From Hydractinia symbiolongicarpus (Eukaryota > Cnidaria > Hydrozoa > Anthoathecata > Hydractiniidae): DNA of 64,000 nt. Made by a program: the position numbers and the translations under genes. The stretch covers positions 3,534,001-3,598,000 of the forward strand of contig NC_079881.1 of NCBI RefSeq assembly GCF_029227915.1. The letters are read 5' to 3'. Below, piece by piece: positions 21,506 to 42,700 of this stretch. Numbering within the stretch: the first letter of the stretch is position 1; each line of letters begins with the position of its first letter. The notes under the pieces were generated by a model. That model had not been told where the DNA came from and searched no databases. It worked only from the letters and a program-made list of their open reading frames with translations.

Positions 21506-23809
21506 GTAAAGCTGGTACACCCGACCGTCAGAAGGCCAAACTTATCTATATCAATAGTAAAGAAACAATCACTGATAAAGTTAGGCAGATACGATAAATT
21601 GACGAAAGGAGTGATTTCAAAGTAATTGATCTTTACCTTTGCGTCTCAACACCAATAAAATGTTTATAAAAACCTCGCGTTGCTTAGCAACTAAGCTTAC
21701 AGTCTTACTGCATGTTGGCAGTCTTACTGCATGTTAGGTTCTGGCCAAAGCAAAAATCTGAAAATTATGGGTCATTAAAGGAGAGGAGGAAGAATCACTT
21801 AAAACAAAGGTCTCACTTAGGCCTACAAGATGAGAAAGTGATGGCTGCCTTGGTGTTAAATTCCATTTTGCGGCGTAGTTTGAATCAAGAAAAACGCATT
21901 TGATATTGGAAATATAATAATTGTGTAGTTACAAACACCAGTTAGAAATTTATCTCCATAACATTTAATACCTTTAGACTTTGTATTGTATACTTCCGTA
22001 ATTATAAGACTGCTTATCTGTTATTGTTCTTTCACTCAATTAACAATCCTGCATTGACGTAACTAATAGGAGTTCAGTTAATGGTTAAGGTATTTGAAAG
22101 ATTGTTTAATCATATTAATGATCAAATTTCTAGTTCTCGTTCTCAACAGAAACTTGTCAAATTCCACACTTTCCTAACTGCGTTATATGTGAAGTGATGA
22201 TATTATGTCAACTGTATTGCCTAGAGATTTGCCATTAAACATGTAACCTATATTTGCTATATCTGTGCAGTAACTTATCTATAATATTCTAAATTTTTAT
22301 TACATTGTATCACCAACAGCAGTAATGCGCTTATAAGTGCTCTGGTGTCAAAATAAATTATTACCTGAATTTGGTTACCCAATATAAACGGTCAAATAGA
22401 CTTTACGGTTTTAGTTTATAATAGCTAGGCTATCATCTATGTACTTCATAACGCGATTCCTTAATTTCTAATAGGACATTTAGAAAACACAAAATTCACA
22501 ATTTGCTATTCAAAATATGTTTCTCAACTTGTTCATTTGGTCATATTCAAACCTTAAGAGCAGTGCACACTTTGTCCTTTAGGATTTGGCCGAACCGCAG
22601 CGCAGATTGCTCAAATATGAGATATGTGAACGGCAATTTCGACGTTAGTTACTTGGTCTAGGCCCACGCCAAAGTAAAATATTTGCCGCATACTGGCTGC
22701 AGATCATTGGCTTATTGATGCTGTTCAGCCATTTTAAGAAAAACTATCATTGCCACAAATACAACGGCCAGGGTTGCACAGTTGAGTCTTCTAATTTCCT
22801 AATTTTTCTTGTATCCCCTTTAACTTGCATAAAGAAAGGCTTCTGTTTTACTCCGGGTTCTTTGATCTTTAATTTTTTTAATTTCTCTTATTTAAAGTAA
22901 ATTTTTTGCCTCCGAGAAGCCCGAATTATCGATATTAGACATTTGGAAGATTTAAAAAACATTGAAAAAAAATAATTTTTACTAAGGTATGGTTGTGATT
23001 ACAATAATGTAAAAGTATTGAATACAGTGATACATGTTATGTATGTTTTGTAGTTCTTTAATACAATTCTAGGATAAAGGAACCACCAATACTATTTACT
23101 GCCACTCTTTGCCAATTGGTTGATTTTAAATTGTGAAGAAAACAATTTTTCTTAAAATACTTAAGAAAAAATATCACACTAAAAGGTATTCAACGTTTTT
23201 GTTTTTGTTTTTTATAAATTTTAACTCACCCGTGATTTCCTAAACCCTTTCTTACTAAACTTTGCTTCTCGGTCCCTTGGAGGTTGCAAAAATCCGGAGT
23301 TTTGCTACATTTGTATTGTCCGCTAAACGCGGATTAAAATGTCATGCAAAGAAAATGAATATCGAGCTGCCAAGTCTCGATCTTACTTAAGAACGATGAA
23401 GGCTTTGTTATGACTGAAACCTATATGGAGAGAACAAAGAAAAAAATTATTATTTTAGTGAAACATATTTCATCAACATTACTGAGAAATAATACATACC
23501 CCATATATATACATCATAAACAAATGGTAAATTAATTGTATTTAAAAGTGCCATTTTTAAAGTTGTAAAGTGACTCGTCAGAATAAAACAAAGAGCAGAG
23601 TTTTGGTAAAAGTAAAAGAAGTCTCGGGGAGACAGTTAGGAACAGGAGTCAATGTTAGTACAGTCTCGTTAAATTGGCATCAATGTATTATGTGTTTTCC
23701 CAAATAAGTTCCAATAAAAGTTGAGAGAAGCATTAAAAATAATACAAACCAAATGATATAATAAATTATTATCGTTCTTATTTTAAATATTACATAAGCA
23801 CAATGAAAG
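21506..23809. other. Intergenic, no gene recognised
   Basis: An ORF at 21712-21903 (ends RRSLNQEKRI) has no motif or splice support. The rest is AT-rich and featureless to me. Confidence 0.4.
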
Positions 23810-23965
23810 CCAACATTGTTTTGCTGTTGTAGTTAGCTAAAATTGAACAAAAAATAAATTACTGTTAATGAAAGAACGTTTTCTGTTTTTTATAAAACGC
23901 AAGAAGTCACAGTGGTCAAATACATCCAACGATATGTAAAAGATCAGAAAAAACATGTTAAAAGA
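23810..23965. repeat. Dispersed repeat, copy 2
   Basis: Diverged copy of 17930-18095 in the same orientation. No GPCR coding remnant follows it, so it may be a transposon fragment or all that remains of a duplicated gene's 3' end. Confidence 0.55.
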
Positions 23966-24537
23966 AAAACATAGAATATAAAAAAAATGCTTGTTAATTT
24001 CTTTTTGAATGCGTGAGTGCTTCTAATGACATCCTTTCAAAGCAATAGATGCATGAATACCAATAATTGTTAGTGAAAATATGTACACGTTTTTCCTTTA
24101 TGAGAGTTTTATTTATACGAATACCAAGACTGGAATTTCAGAATAAAATCAATTTTCTATTGCAAGAACAATAGAAAAGTAAGAACCAGAATTGGAATTT
24201 TGATATTCTGATTAAAAAACCTCTGATAAATTGTGCTTGAAGCTTTTTTTATAGATACTACCCCTTTTGTTTCAACATTTCCGATCATTGATTGTGGTAA
24301 ATCTTTAAAAATCACAATACCTTTATAACTCGTCCTAATCTTAAAAAATCAATCTGCAAATCAAATTTTACCACCACTCCCAAAATAAGACCCTAGTATA
24401 ATAACAAAAAAACCATGAGGTTCTCAGTATCAGTGCTTTCTAAAGACCTTGTTTGAAATCCAAAAAGTCAGCTGTGTATAAAGAGGACTCAAGTATTATT
24501 TACCGCTGAAAAAAATGCAAGCCACGCCGTTTCCTCA

Positions 24538-33954
<9,417 letters not shown>

Positions 33955-34436
33955 ACCGGCAGTGAATTACAATTTTCTAAAAGGAAAACATTGTCATTAG
34001 ATAATCCATTACATAAACAGTGATCCATCAAGGAATGTATATATGTATGTCTGAGTGACATTAAAACGCTTAAAACCGCTTACTGAAATACACACATATC
34101 CACAATACCACTATAAAGCAAAAAGCTTTATCAAAGTTCAAACTGAAATGTAGATTTCAATGTAAATTATTTTTACGATCATTTCAATTTAGTTTTCATT
34201 ACAATGACAAATCTCTGTTATTGAAACGAACCTCCTTTGTGCTTACTACCTTATTAAAAATATTGCATCTTTGAAAAGAAGTTTCTTGAACTTTGTACAG
34301 TTTTACTCTAGAGGAAAAAAAATTGTAAGTTATTTCTTTTTACTATTGTGCCGCAAGATATCTAATTATTAGCAACATCGGGCTTAGGAAATATTCAAGC
34401 TAATTCTGTGATAAAAATTTTTTTTTTTGAAGGATA

Positions 34437-34667
34437 TTATTGCAAGGATTGAATAGTGACTGAGATGCGTAGGCAGAAATATACTTTATATGTGGTGTTG
34501 TCAGCACATTCAGAGCCGTCTACTAACGGCCAATTGGCTCCTGTAGCGGGCAAGGAATTTAGAGCAATGCTATACGCATCTCTGGCGGGTAATGTAACAT
34601 AATTACAGTCGGAGGAGAAGAATAGCCAGCCATTAGAATGGAATTTCAAAAGACGTGTTAAAACTTC
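34437..34667 (-). CDS. Unrecognised coding module, repeated in window
   Basis: Opening after TAAGTAACAG (likely acceptor), the frame reads EVLTRLLKFHSNGWLFFSSD, then NYVTLPARDAYSIALNSLPA, NWPLVDGSECADN and YFCLRI, and stops at about 34437. A decayed relative lies at 1209-1390 on the other strand, which argues that the module is or was a protein-coding unit of a repeat or gene family. I do not recognise the family. It lies 480 bases upstream of the astacin start on the same strand and could be the last exon of another gene or a transposon piece. Confidence 0.4.
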   Translation of the reverse strand, partial: EVLTRLLKFHSNGWLFFSSDCNYVTLPARDAYSIALNSLPATGANWPLVDGSECADNTTYKVYFCLRISVTIQSLQ

Positions 34668-36048
34668 CTGTTACTTACTTACTATGCTACTAGTGACTGA
34701 AGTACAAAAAAAAATCTTTTGTCCAGTTAAATTTCGTGTCGATGTAAATTAACTAGCTTTTTAACTCTTTGTCGCGGATCCTTTTTACTATATATGCACA
34801 GAGTATAAGTAAAATGGCAAAGAAGTTGAAAGGCATTATAGTGGCTATAAAGCTGACCTTATAGCAGTGATCTTGGTCAAAATATGTTCAGACAAGATAA
34901 CTACTTTCGTAGTTCATCACCACAAGAAATTGCGTATACTATTTTTTATCAGATTAGAAGTCTAAACATTTATAATGTGCTAATTATTGCTGACTTGACC
35001 ATGGCCATCTTCAACAAATTTTGGGGCCTTCGAATGGGACTAGCAACTTTTCAACTCTGTCTTCCTGGCCTATCTTCACGAGGCTCCATTTTTACTAATG
35101 ACCAATTCAAGTGCTTCGCGGCCTCAACAGGTCAATTTGGTTTGGAAGTGATGGTGTGAAGTTTGTAGATCTGCTTTCAATCATTTTTTCGTACTTTCTA
35201 TCCTCTAGGATTATTTAGTTTCTGTATGTTTTCACATCTAAAGGTGAATATTTTATCACGTTTTTTAGCCATGTATACACCTTAAACAAACCAATTTCAA
35301 GTTTTTAGCTAGCTAGAAACGTAGATTTTGAGGCAAAATTTTTAAGGCAGCTAGCTATAGCTAGCTTTATTTATTCCTATTCTTTTAAAGTTTTTATTCA
35401 GTTTAGTATATTGTTATTTATTTTTATGTTAAAGTTGTTACCTACCTAGCTACCTCCTTTTTAGCTACATACCTCTAGCTAATAAGTGAAAGTACAGCCA
35501 AAAATGCAGTTTGGCTGCAACACAATTCTTATGTTAAGCAGTTAGGCAGCTAGCTACTATTTTGCAGCACAAATTTTCATAGCAGTGCTATAAAAAATTG
35601 TGCGGCAAAATAAAATTCCCGATAATTTTTGATTTCCGCCAGTGAAGGCAGAATCTTTAAAATCTCCCGAGGCGATAGAGAGATAGAGAGATGAGACAGC
35701 GCAGCCAGGCTGGACGCCCGAAACTTGTCCAGGCTAAAGATTTTTTTTCTGAGAACGAGGCTAAAATGAGTTTTAAGCCAATAAGAATCCTAACAGTGCA
35801 ACAGATTGTTTTATTATCCAATAAAGAATACTTTATAATAAAGTTTACATGCTATCCAAAGTTAAAGCTTGTGCAGTGTAGCATAATGGAGATCGTCTTT
35901 TAATGCGCCATCTTTGATGTTACGTCATTTCTTTCTGTAAAATTTTTCATGCACGTAGACTAAAGCTATATTCAGTAGAACTAATTAATTATTCATGAAT
36001 TTTATTTTTTATTTATTGAGTTGTATTTTAACATTGCAGGTTAGTTAA
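34668..36048. other. Intergenic, no gene seen
   Basis: The ORF at 34884-35159 has no recognisable motif. The tetramer TAGC is over-represented around 35300-35570 (GCTAGCTATAGCTAGC). Confidence 0.4.
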
Positions 36049-36463
36049 GGCCAGGATACACTTGTATAATATCATTAAAAGTATTCTATAATACAGTTAT
36101 AATTTTTCTACACTATACTTATAATTTGTTAAAATATCGTTATAAATTTCATTTAATTTTATAACATCGTTGCCACAACAACGCTAGCAGATAATAGATC
36201 AATTGTCACACAAACAAAAGGCATTCGAAACCAGATCACCAACAATATTATTAAAATCAAACTCGTTGGATTTTATTCAAATATTATAGCCATGCAGCAA
36301 ATTATGAGGTTATGACGCACATGTCAGGTGTTGAAATTATACATATTATAGCTATATTATAAGAAGTTATAAGAAATTATAACTCTATTTTAAACATATT
36401 TTAAGAAATTGCATTGATATTATAAGTTATATTTCAGTGATATTGTACAAGTGTATCAGGCTC
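36049..36463. mobile_element. MITE with GGATACACTTGTA termini, copy 1
   Basis: Left end GGCCAGGATACACTTGTATA, right end ATTGTACAAGTGTATCAGGC, an inverted repeat of about 25 bases. The interior is full of TTATAA-type repeats. The inverse-complement relative at 42669-43249 shares body sequence such as GAAACCAGATCACCAACAAT. Superfamily not determined. Confidence 0.75.
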
Positions 36464-37671
36464 TTTACAATAATAATTGAGAATACTCATTGATTTGTTT
36501 ACCCCATAATTCTTCGTTTTCAGGATCAACTTCAAATTTTAAAATCTTTTAGGCTAATGGCGGAAATCTTCAAGACCCTGGGCTTCTTGTTTTAACTGAA
36601 CATGATAACGACAGGCAGGTTCCTGAATTTTCTAAACCGAAGTTTTGTTTTTTTTTAAAAAATTGTGTTAGCTAGCTACCAATACTCATGTGCAGTAGGA
36701 TTTACCTGTAGTAAGCGCTAAGTCCAGTGTCACGATTAATTTTTTAATGTTAACTGAAACTTATTCCGCAAAATATAATAATATCGACTAATAGTTTTTG
36801 CTATCACGTAAACTGTGCTTTTATTTTGGCTACAGCAGTTTGATATATTGTCATCTATTTTTATGTTGAAGTTGTTGGTTGGTCCACCCCGGATTTGCAA
36901 CACGATTTACCTGCACTAATCGGCCAACCTGGTCTCATTCACGATTAATTCAAAAATATCCACAACAATTTATTCTGCAAAGTAAACAATGCTGAACAAC
37001 CCTATTTGCTTTGACAAAGTAACATTGTTTCATCACAAGGTTTAGGAATGAGGTTTAGAATTTCAAAATGAAAACAAAGTGAATGAGAAAGAAAAGTCTA
37101 ACTTTTTGTGCTCAATATTTAATGTAAACATTAAATATCTTATTATTCAGTATAATATTGAATACAATAAATAAAATAAAATGCTGAAATATACTGAAAC
37201 AGAGTGAAACAGAGTGAAGAAACTAACGAGTGGCACCAAACTCTAAAAAAATTCTTAATTGTTATGTGCAATTTCATTTACGCGAGTGTGAACTGCATTC
37301 TTTCATGCGCAACGAATAGATTTTTTGTATTCTCGATATTCGAACAAAAGACTGTGAACTCACCTTAAAGCTAACGAAAAATTGGTTGCCAAAAATTAGT
37401 TCCCAAATTACAACCCCTAAAACGGTATTGCTTTAAAGTTACAACAACGTCGGCAAAAAAAACCTGGCCTGTGTGTTATTACAGGGATTGCAATTGCGAA
37501 TATATAAACAGAAATTTGGATCTGATTCGGGTTTTCTTTTGGATCTTGTTTGGAATTTTCGGTCAAGAGAGAAAATCAACTTACCCGTATGCAAGCATCA
37601 ACGTTTTGAACATTACAAAAATTAAAAATTTATTCGGTTGCTACTTCTATCCTTAATTAATTCTTAAACAA

Positions 37672-38457
37672 GAAGCCCTGGGGGCTCTAAGAATTTCCGC
37701 TCGCTACCAAAATATTTGATGACAACCCGCTAATTCGTTGTGTTATCGTGCGAAACATTCGAAGAGGTTTGGTGCTTGAAGCTCTGAAGATAAAACACAC
37801 AAGTGACATTACATCTTACAACAAACGCAAACAAAACGAAACGTGTCATAATAAACTCACACTTTAAAAAAAATTGCGAACAAAAATTATAGCCTATCAT
37901 ACATGGTTGAAAGTCTTCCGATTGAAACGTTTATGCTCTTAAACGGAATTTAGTTGACAAAAAACAAAATCTTGATGCCACCATCATGTTCAGCATACTT
38001 TTTTTATTAACTGTGCGAAATTTTGTCGAAAATAAAGTAGTTTTAATTTTTGGACCAATTTTGGCCTAAAATGACGTTTAAAGTGGCCAAAAATAGAAAT
38101 TTTGATGTCACCATCATGTTCAGCATATTTTTTTTGTGATCTGTGCGAAATTTTGTCGAAAATAAAGTAGTTTTAATTTTTGGACCAATTTTGGCCTAAA
38201 ATGACATTTAAAGTGGCCAAAAATAGAAATTTTGATGTCACCATCATGTTCAGCATACTTTTTTGTTAACTGTGCCAAATTTTGTGAAAAATAAAGTAGT
38301 TTTAATTTTTGAACCAATTTTGGCCTAAAATGACATTTAGGTAACAAAAAATCTGAGGAACGTGAAATCCCAGGGTCGATTTTTTCTCAAAAAATGCTCC
38401 AAAAGAAAAAACGACGGTTTTAAAGAATTTCCTACGCCTTCGGGCGCGGAAATTCAA
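37672..38457. mobile_element. Insertion within duplication copy A
   Basis: Defined by comparison with 57762-58600, which lacks it. The ends carry GAATTTCCGC in inverted positions (start ...CTAAGAATTTCCGC, end GCGGAAATTC...), suggesting short inverted termini. It contains the 130-bp tandem repeat. Confidence 0.5.
37974..38340. repeat. 130-bp tandem repeat, about 2.8 units
   Basis: Units start GATGTCACCATCATGTTCAG at 37974 (with one change), 38104 and 38234, exactly 130 bases apart. All contain CCAATTTTGGCCTAAAATGA. Confidence 0.9.
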
Positions 38458-39413
38458 TAAGTGACTTTAAAGTAATTGTTCAAAAAAAATGCAATGATCC
38501 GTTATAAAATACGATACCGTTTTAAATATGGTAGATCAATTGCGGAGAAGGCTAATAAAAAAATGAACACAGCAACAAAGTGTATATTTTAAATTATTTG
38601 TGGTTCGTATAAAACGAATTTAACGTTATTTGCGTCTTTTCATTGGGTTTATTTAAGGACCACTTCTTTTGCACCACAAAAGAAGATTTTCATGAATCTT
38701 ACTATGGCTACCTAGAAAATAGGCGCGTTTATTATCGTTATTTTACCAACTTATAATTTCTTCGCACGCTCGCTATATATTTTTCACAAGTTACAAGATA
38801 ACTTTTTTAACTTCGAGCAATACACGTAAACGTAGAGAAGAAATTGAACGAAGAAGAAACATTCTCGGAAAACGAAATTGTTAGTAAATTTGTCAAAATA
38901 AATGATCTACTAAAGAGAGGGAAGAGGAAAAAGAAATGTCAATTAAATAAAACAGAAAAAAAAGAAGTGAAGAAATGGAACTAACTTAAAATCAATATTG
39001 TCAATTGAAGAATTTCTTTCATCAATGGCTCCAGTTCCTCTTTTAGTACGCACTTATAAGTGGGTTCTGAAAATGACTACATCGATTCTTCCCCGCCCTA
39101 AACTTGTAGTGCCAGTGGCTTTTTAATATAAGTAACATTTAAAATATTTACGATATTTATAAAATGGCTAAGTAAAATGGTTCACCTGTTAAAAATCCTG
39201 TCGAAGATCAAAAGGATTATTGAAAAAATAGTTCAGTAAACTGCAGAAAATACAAATTGAAACTTTATAGGAATGTTAGTACGTAGGACTAAGAAAAGGT
39301 CAGTCACTTTTTTACAACAACTTATTGGCTCGTTTTTTGACCCCTTTTCTTTGGAAACAAGTATAACCGTCATAGAAAAAAACATCACATTCCAATATTC
39401 ATATCACAATAAT

Positions 39414-39587
39414 TTAAAAAGCAACCACATTGGAACAATGTAAATCATTGTTGGAGTTGATGTAACCATAAAATCCGTTCCCACAATTCAATTCATTGTT
39501 CTTTCTCCAACACAATGTAGCCTCAACCTCTTGATGAGAATTGGAGAATAACGAAGCAATTTTCGTGTTCTGAGATCTTAAATGTTT
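39414..39587 (-). other. Open frame continuing past the stop of the 667-aa gene
   Basis: After the TAA at 39590-39588 the same frame runs 57 codons to a TAA. It contains EVEATLCWRKNNELNCGNGF and YGYINSNNDLHCSNVV with three Cys. The composition looks like a Cys module and not random AT-rich DNA. It may be a lost C-terminus, a readthrough extension or coincidence. Confidence 0.4.
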
Positions 39588-39712
39588 TTATTCGTCCGGC
39601 ATGGTGCAAAGTTGCTGTTGCAAACCAATCCAATAAGTTCCAGTTACAGCAGCAGGGCAATATTTTTTAAGTTCTGCACAAGATGAAAATGCTAGCACTT
39701 CTGATGATCCAA
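39588..39712 (-). CDS. 667-aa gene terminal exon
   Basis: After CTATTTTAG, in phase 1: SSCAELKKYCPAAVTGTYW followed by IGLQQQLCTMPDE and TAA. Joins directly to exon 10 in phase, skipping the hydrophobic ORF at 40373-40618. Confidence 0.65.
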
Positions 39713-42700
39713 CTAAAATAGATTAATTACTAAAACGATATTAAAGGACCAATAAAATTAACGATTAACAATTATGCGTAATATCATAACACGCTTCATG
39801 TTAATCCAACTTGTTGGTTTCAAAATATTGGGTTAGGGGTGGTAAGGGTGATTTAAGATGACATTTTGTAAGAGCAGAGTACGCCATAAAAGAAAGCCAT
39901 TGGTAGAAATGAAAACTAGCATCAAAAAGTTTTCCATCACGTCAATCTGAGAACATTTCAGCGACCAATATAAATCAGTAGGATTGGTTTGTTGAAAATT
40001 TATCCACAGCAGTTACCTTTACCATTTAAAACAATTCAGAAAACGAGAAATAAGAATCACCAAAAATCAGTATACTTTGATCACACAATATTTTGCAACA
40101 ACGTTTATATGAAAACTCCTAAAGTGGAGTTTCAAATAATTTTTCATGAAACGTTACCGAGTTAATGTTATGACGCTGAACGTTCCATCGGTAAGCCAGA
40201 TATCAAAATAACAGTAGGATGGATTTCTGCTGATTATTCAACGGGTTTTTAATCATCTAATATAGTTTATTCTCAAATACCTACCTACAGATTTGCAGTC
40301 GCCGTTTGGGTACTAAATAAAAGGTATATTATTTAGATATGTGCATTGCTGAATTTAAAAAAAAAAAAAAATTCATACCCAAACAATTATGTGTTGTTGT
40401 TCAGCATCGTGGTACAATCCAAGTGGTGTAACTAAAATGATGGTCACAATTAGTAGTATCAACCCTATTATACCTAATATTCTTTGGCTCTTGTAACTCT
40501 GGGAAGGGGGGAGGGAGAAGGGCGTAAAGTATCCGCAGGCTGATACTTGCATCAAAAACCTGAAACAGTTGTAGAATGTCTTATCCCAGGGAAAAAATAA
40601 AGGCGTCATATCGATCAATAATCACGACACATTAAAGTTACGATGTTTTTTCTTGGTTGATCTGTGAGTCAAAGACTAGAAATAGTAACTGGCTTCCCTA
40701 TTCAAGCCGTCCAGTTTATTGGGATGATGCCTATTACTTTTTTACTATTAGATACCGCTCACGGACCTTTCGATATGATATACTGTTACTTTGCATACTT
40801 ATGTTTTGCAAAGGCAGTGAGAACAGGGCCTTAATGATGAAACTCTGAAACAGTATCGCCAGTTATTTTACAATTAAAACTAACACAGTCGAAAGATGCC
40901 GTACTTTTCTAGTCGATCAACAAGTTGTTCTGACTGAAAAGAAAATGTTTGAAAGGGTTTTTTTGCAATGCATATATTTTCACAATTTGAGGGTGCATAT
41001 GCAATATTTGAATATACACAACAAAAAATCCATTTTGAACTATTCTAGTTCGATTTATTTAGCCAAGAAGATGTCATTCTGCAATTCTATCTTTCTTGTA
41101 AAACATAATCCGAAGAAGCAATAACAAAATTTATCGAAACATTCGAAAGTTGCCAATCTCAGGTTCAAATGACATTCAAAAAGTGTTTGAGAAAATATTA
41201 AATAACATACAGAATATATCAAAATAGCAGCAAATATGAAAATTAAGCAGATGATTAAGCGCTGCGTAAATGATTGATTTGTGGTGTCTAAATATAGAAG
41301 TGAATATGTTTCCTGTTGTTAAATAATGAAAGATGATTAAATATGATATAATGACAAGCTGGGGTTTAGATAATTAATCTCCGTAGTTGAGCAATTGGTT
41401 TCCGCCCACTTCTTTCTTTTTTCGGTACTAATGTAGGTCACAGTAAATTTTTTGTACACCGCTGTTAAATCTCAAAAATCAAGTGACAAAAAATTGACAC
41501 CAAATTTTTGTCACCTTATTGTTGCACAAATGCCATAAAAGGAATTGCATAAAGTTAATCATTTCACGATTACTTGGAGTAGTTCCATCTAAAAAGTGCT
41601 AAATCAACAAAAAATAATCCTTGTGTTAAATGGAAATGAACTAAAAAGACGTTATGATTTTTAAATAAAAAATTCATACCTGTGTACACGTCACTTCCAA
41701 CTTCAAATTTTTCTTCAGTCTTGCTTACATTTAAAAGACTTCTGTTGTATGATTTAGCTAGCACAAGGTTTCCAGCGCCTTCCAATTTTGACCAATAATT
41801 TGGCGACAAGTAGAATGACTTATATTTGTCCTTTGAACGGAACCCAACGTAACGGCGTTCCTTGCTGAAACCAATGGTTATCCTTCTTTTCTTGTCATAA
41901 CCTAGTACGCTTGCAAACAATGGTGGCAAGGCTAAATACAAATAAAAGTGGTGTTTAATGCACAAATTTTGCAGCCTAGTAGGTTTAGTAAAAAAGTTCT
42001 TGAAGTGGCTTGGATAATCTAAAGTAGCGGTTAATTAAAATCCTGGTAATATTGCCATTCACTTTGGAAGTTTTTGATCGACCAAAGTTTAGGTTGATGA
42101 ATAACATGGACACATTAACACAGTTAATAAAAGCTTGTGGAAAATAAGAGAAGATATTTTTGGAAAAAAGAAATAAACTATTGGCCTTCTTCGAATGAGT
42201 AAAATATTGAATTGTATATATAACCACTTTATTGACGATATGGATTGTGAAAAAAGTATTTAAAACGGAATTGTCACATGTTTTCCAAACATTAAAAAAA
42301 CAGTGATGCAGGTTTTTTGAAATGTAATATTTCTGTGATGTCAAGTCTAAAATATCTTTAGCAGAACTAATTTTCTTGCAAATATGTCAGAAATTGCTTT
42401 CTTATTGGATGCCCATGTTATTCCCTGTACTTTACTTACGCGTGACTCGATAGATTTCCTTCTTGTATATGATGCATCGATAAAACCTAAAAAGGTATAT
42501 ACACATAAAATACGTTCATGTAACATCAATCATACAGGTTGTATAGTTAACCACATTCTATATCCATAGTGTTATTAGTTAAGTCAAATATATCAAAATT
42601 GAAAAGCAAGATATATGCCATAACTGTAATATTATAGCTATATTATAAGAAACTAAAGAAATCATAAAGGGCCTGATACACTTGTACAATATCACTGAAA

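Larger units (their letters stand above)
37376..39010 (+). repeat. Dispersed duplication, copy A (interrupted)
   Basis: Resembles 57762-58600 over two blocks: 37376-37660 (CCTAAAACGGTA, GAAATTTGGATCTG, ATGCAA) and 38458-39010 (AAGTGACTTT, TATGGCTACCTAG, GGCGCGTTTATTAT, TTTCACAAGTTACAAGATAAC). About 790 bases between the blocks are absent from the other copy. Confidence 0.75.

Noticed and set aside
38120-38347. Minus ORF with repeated CHFRPKLVQKLKLLYF
   Set aside because: Translation of the 130-bp tandem repeat, not a gene.
40373-40618. Hydrophobic ORF (RILGIIGLILLIVTIILV) that could be a membrane anchor for the 667-aa gene
   Set aside because: It enters in the wrong phase from exon 10 with either available acceptor, whereas exon 10 joins the 39712-39588 exon cleanly. 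A tissue-specific alternative end cannot be excluded.
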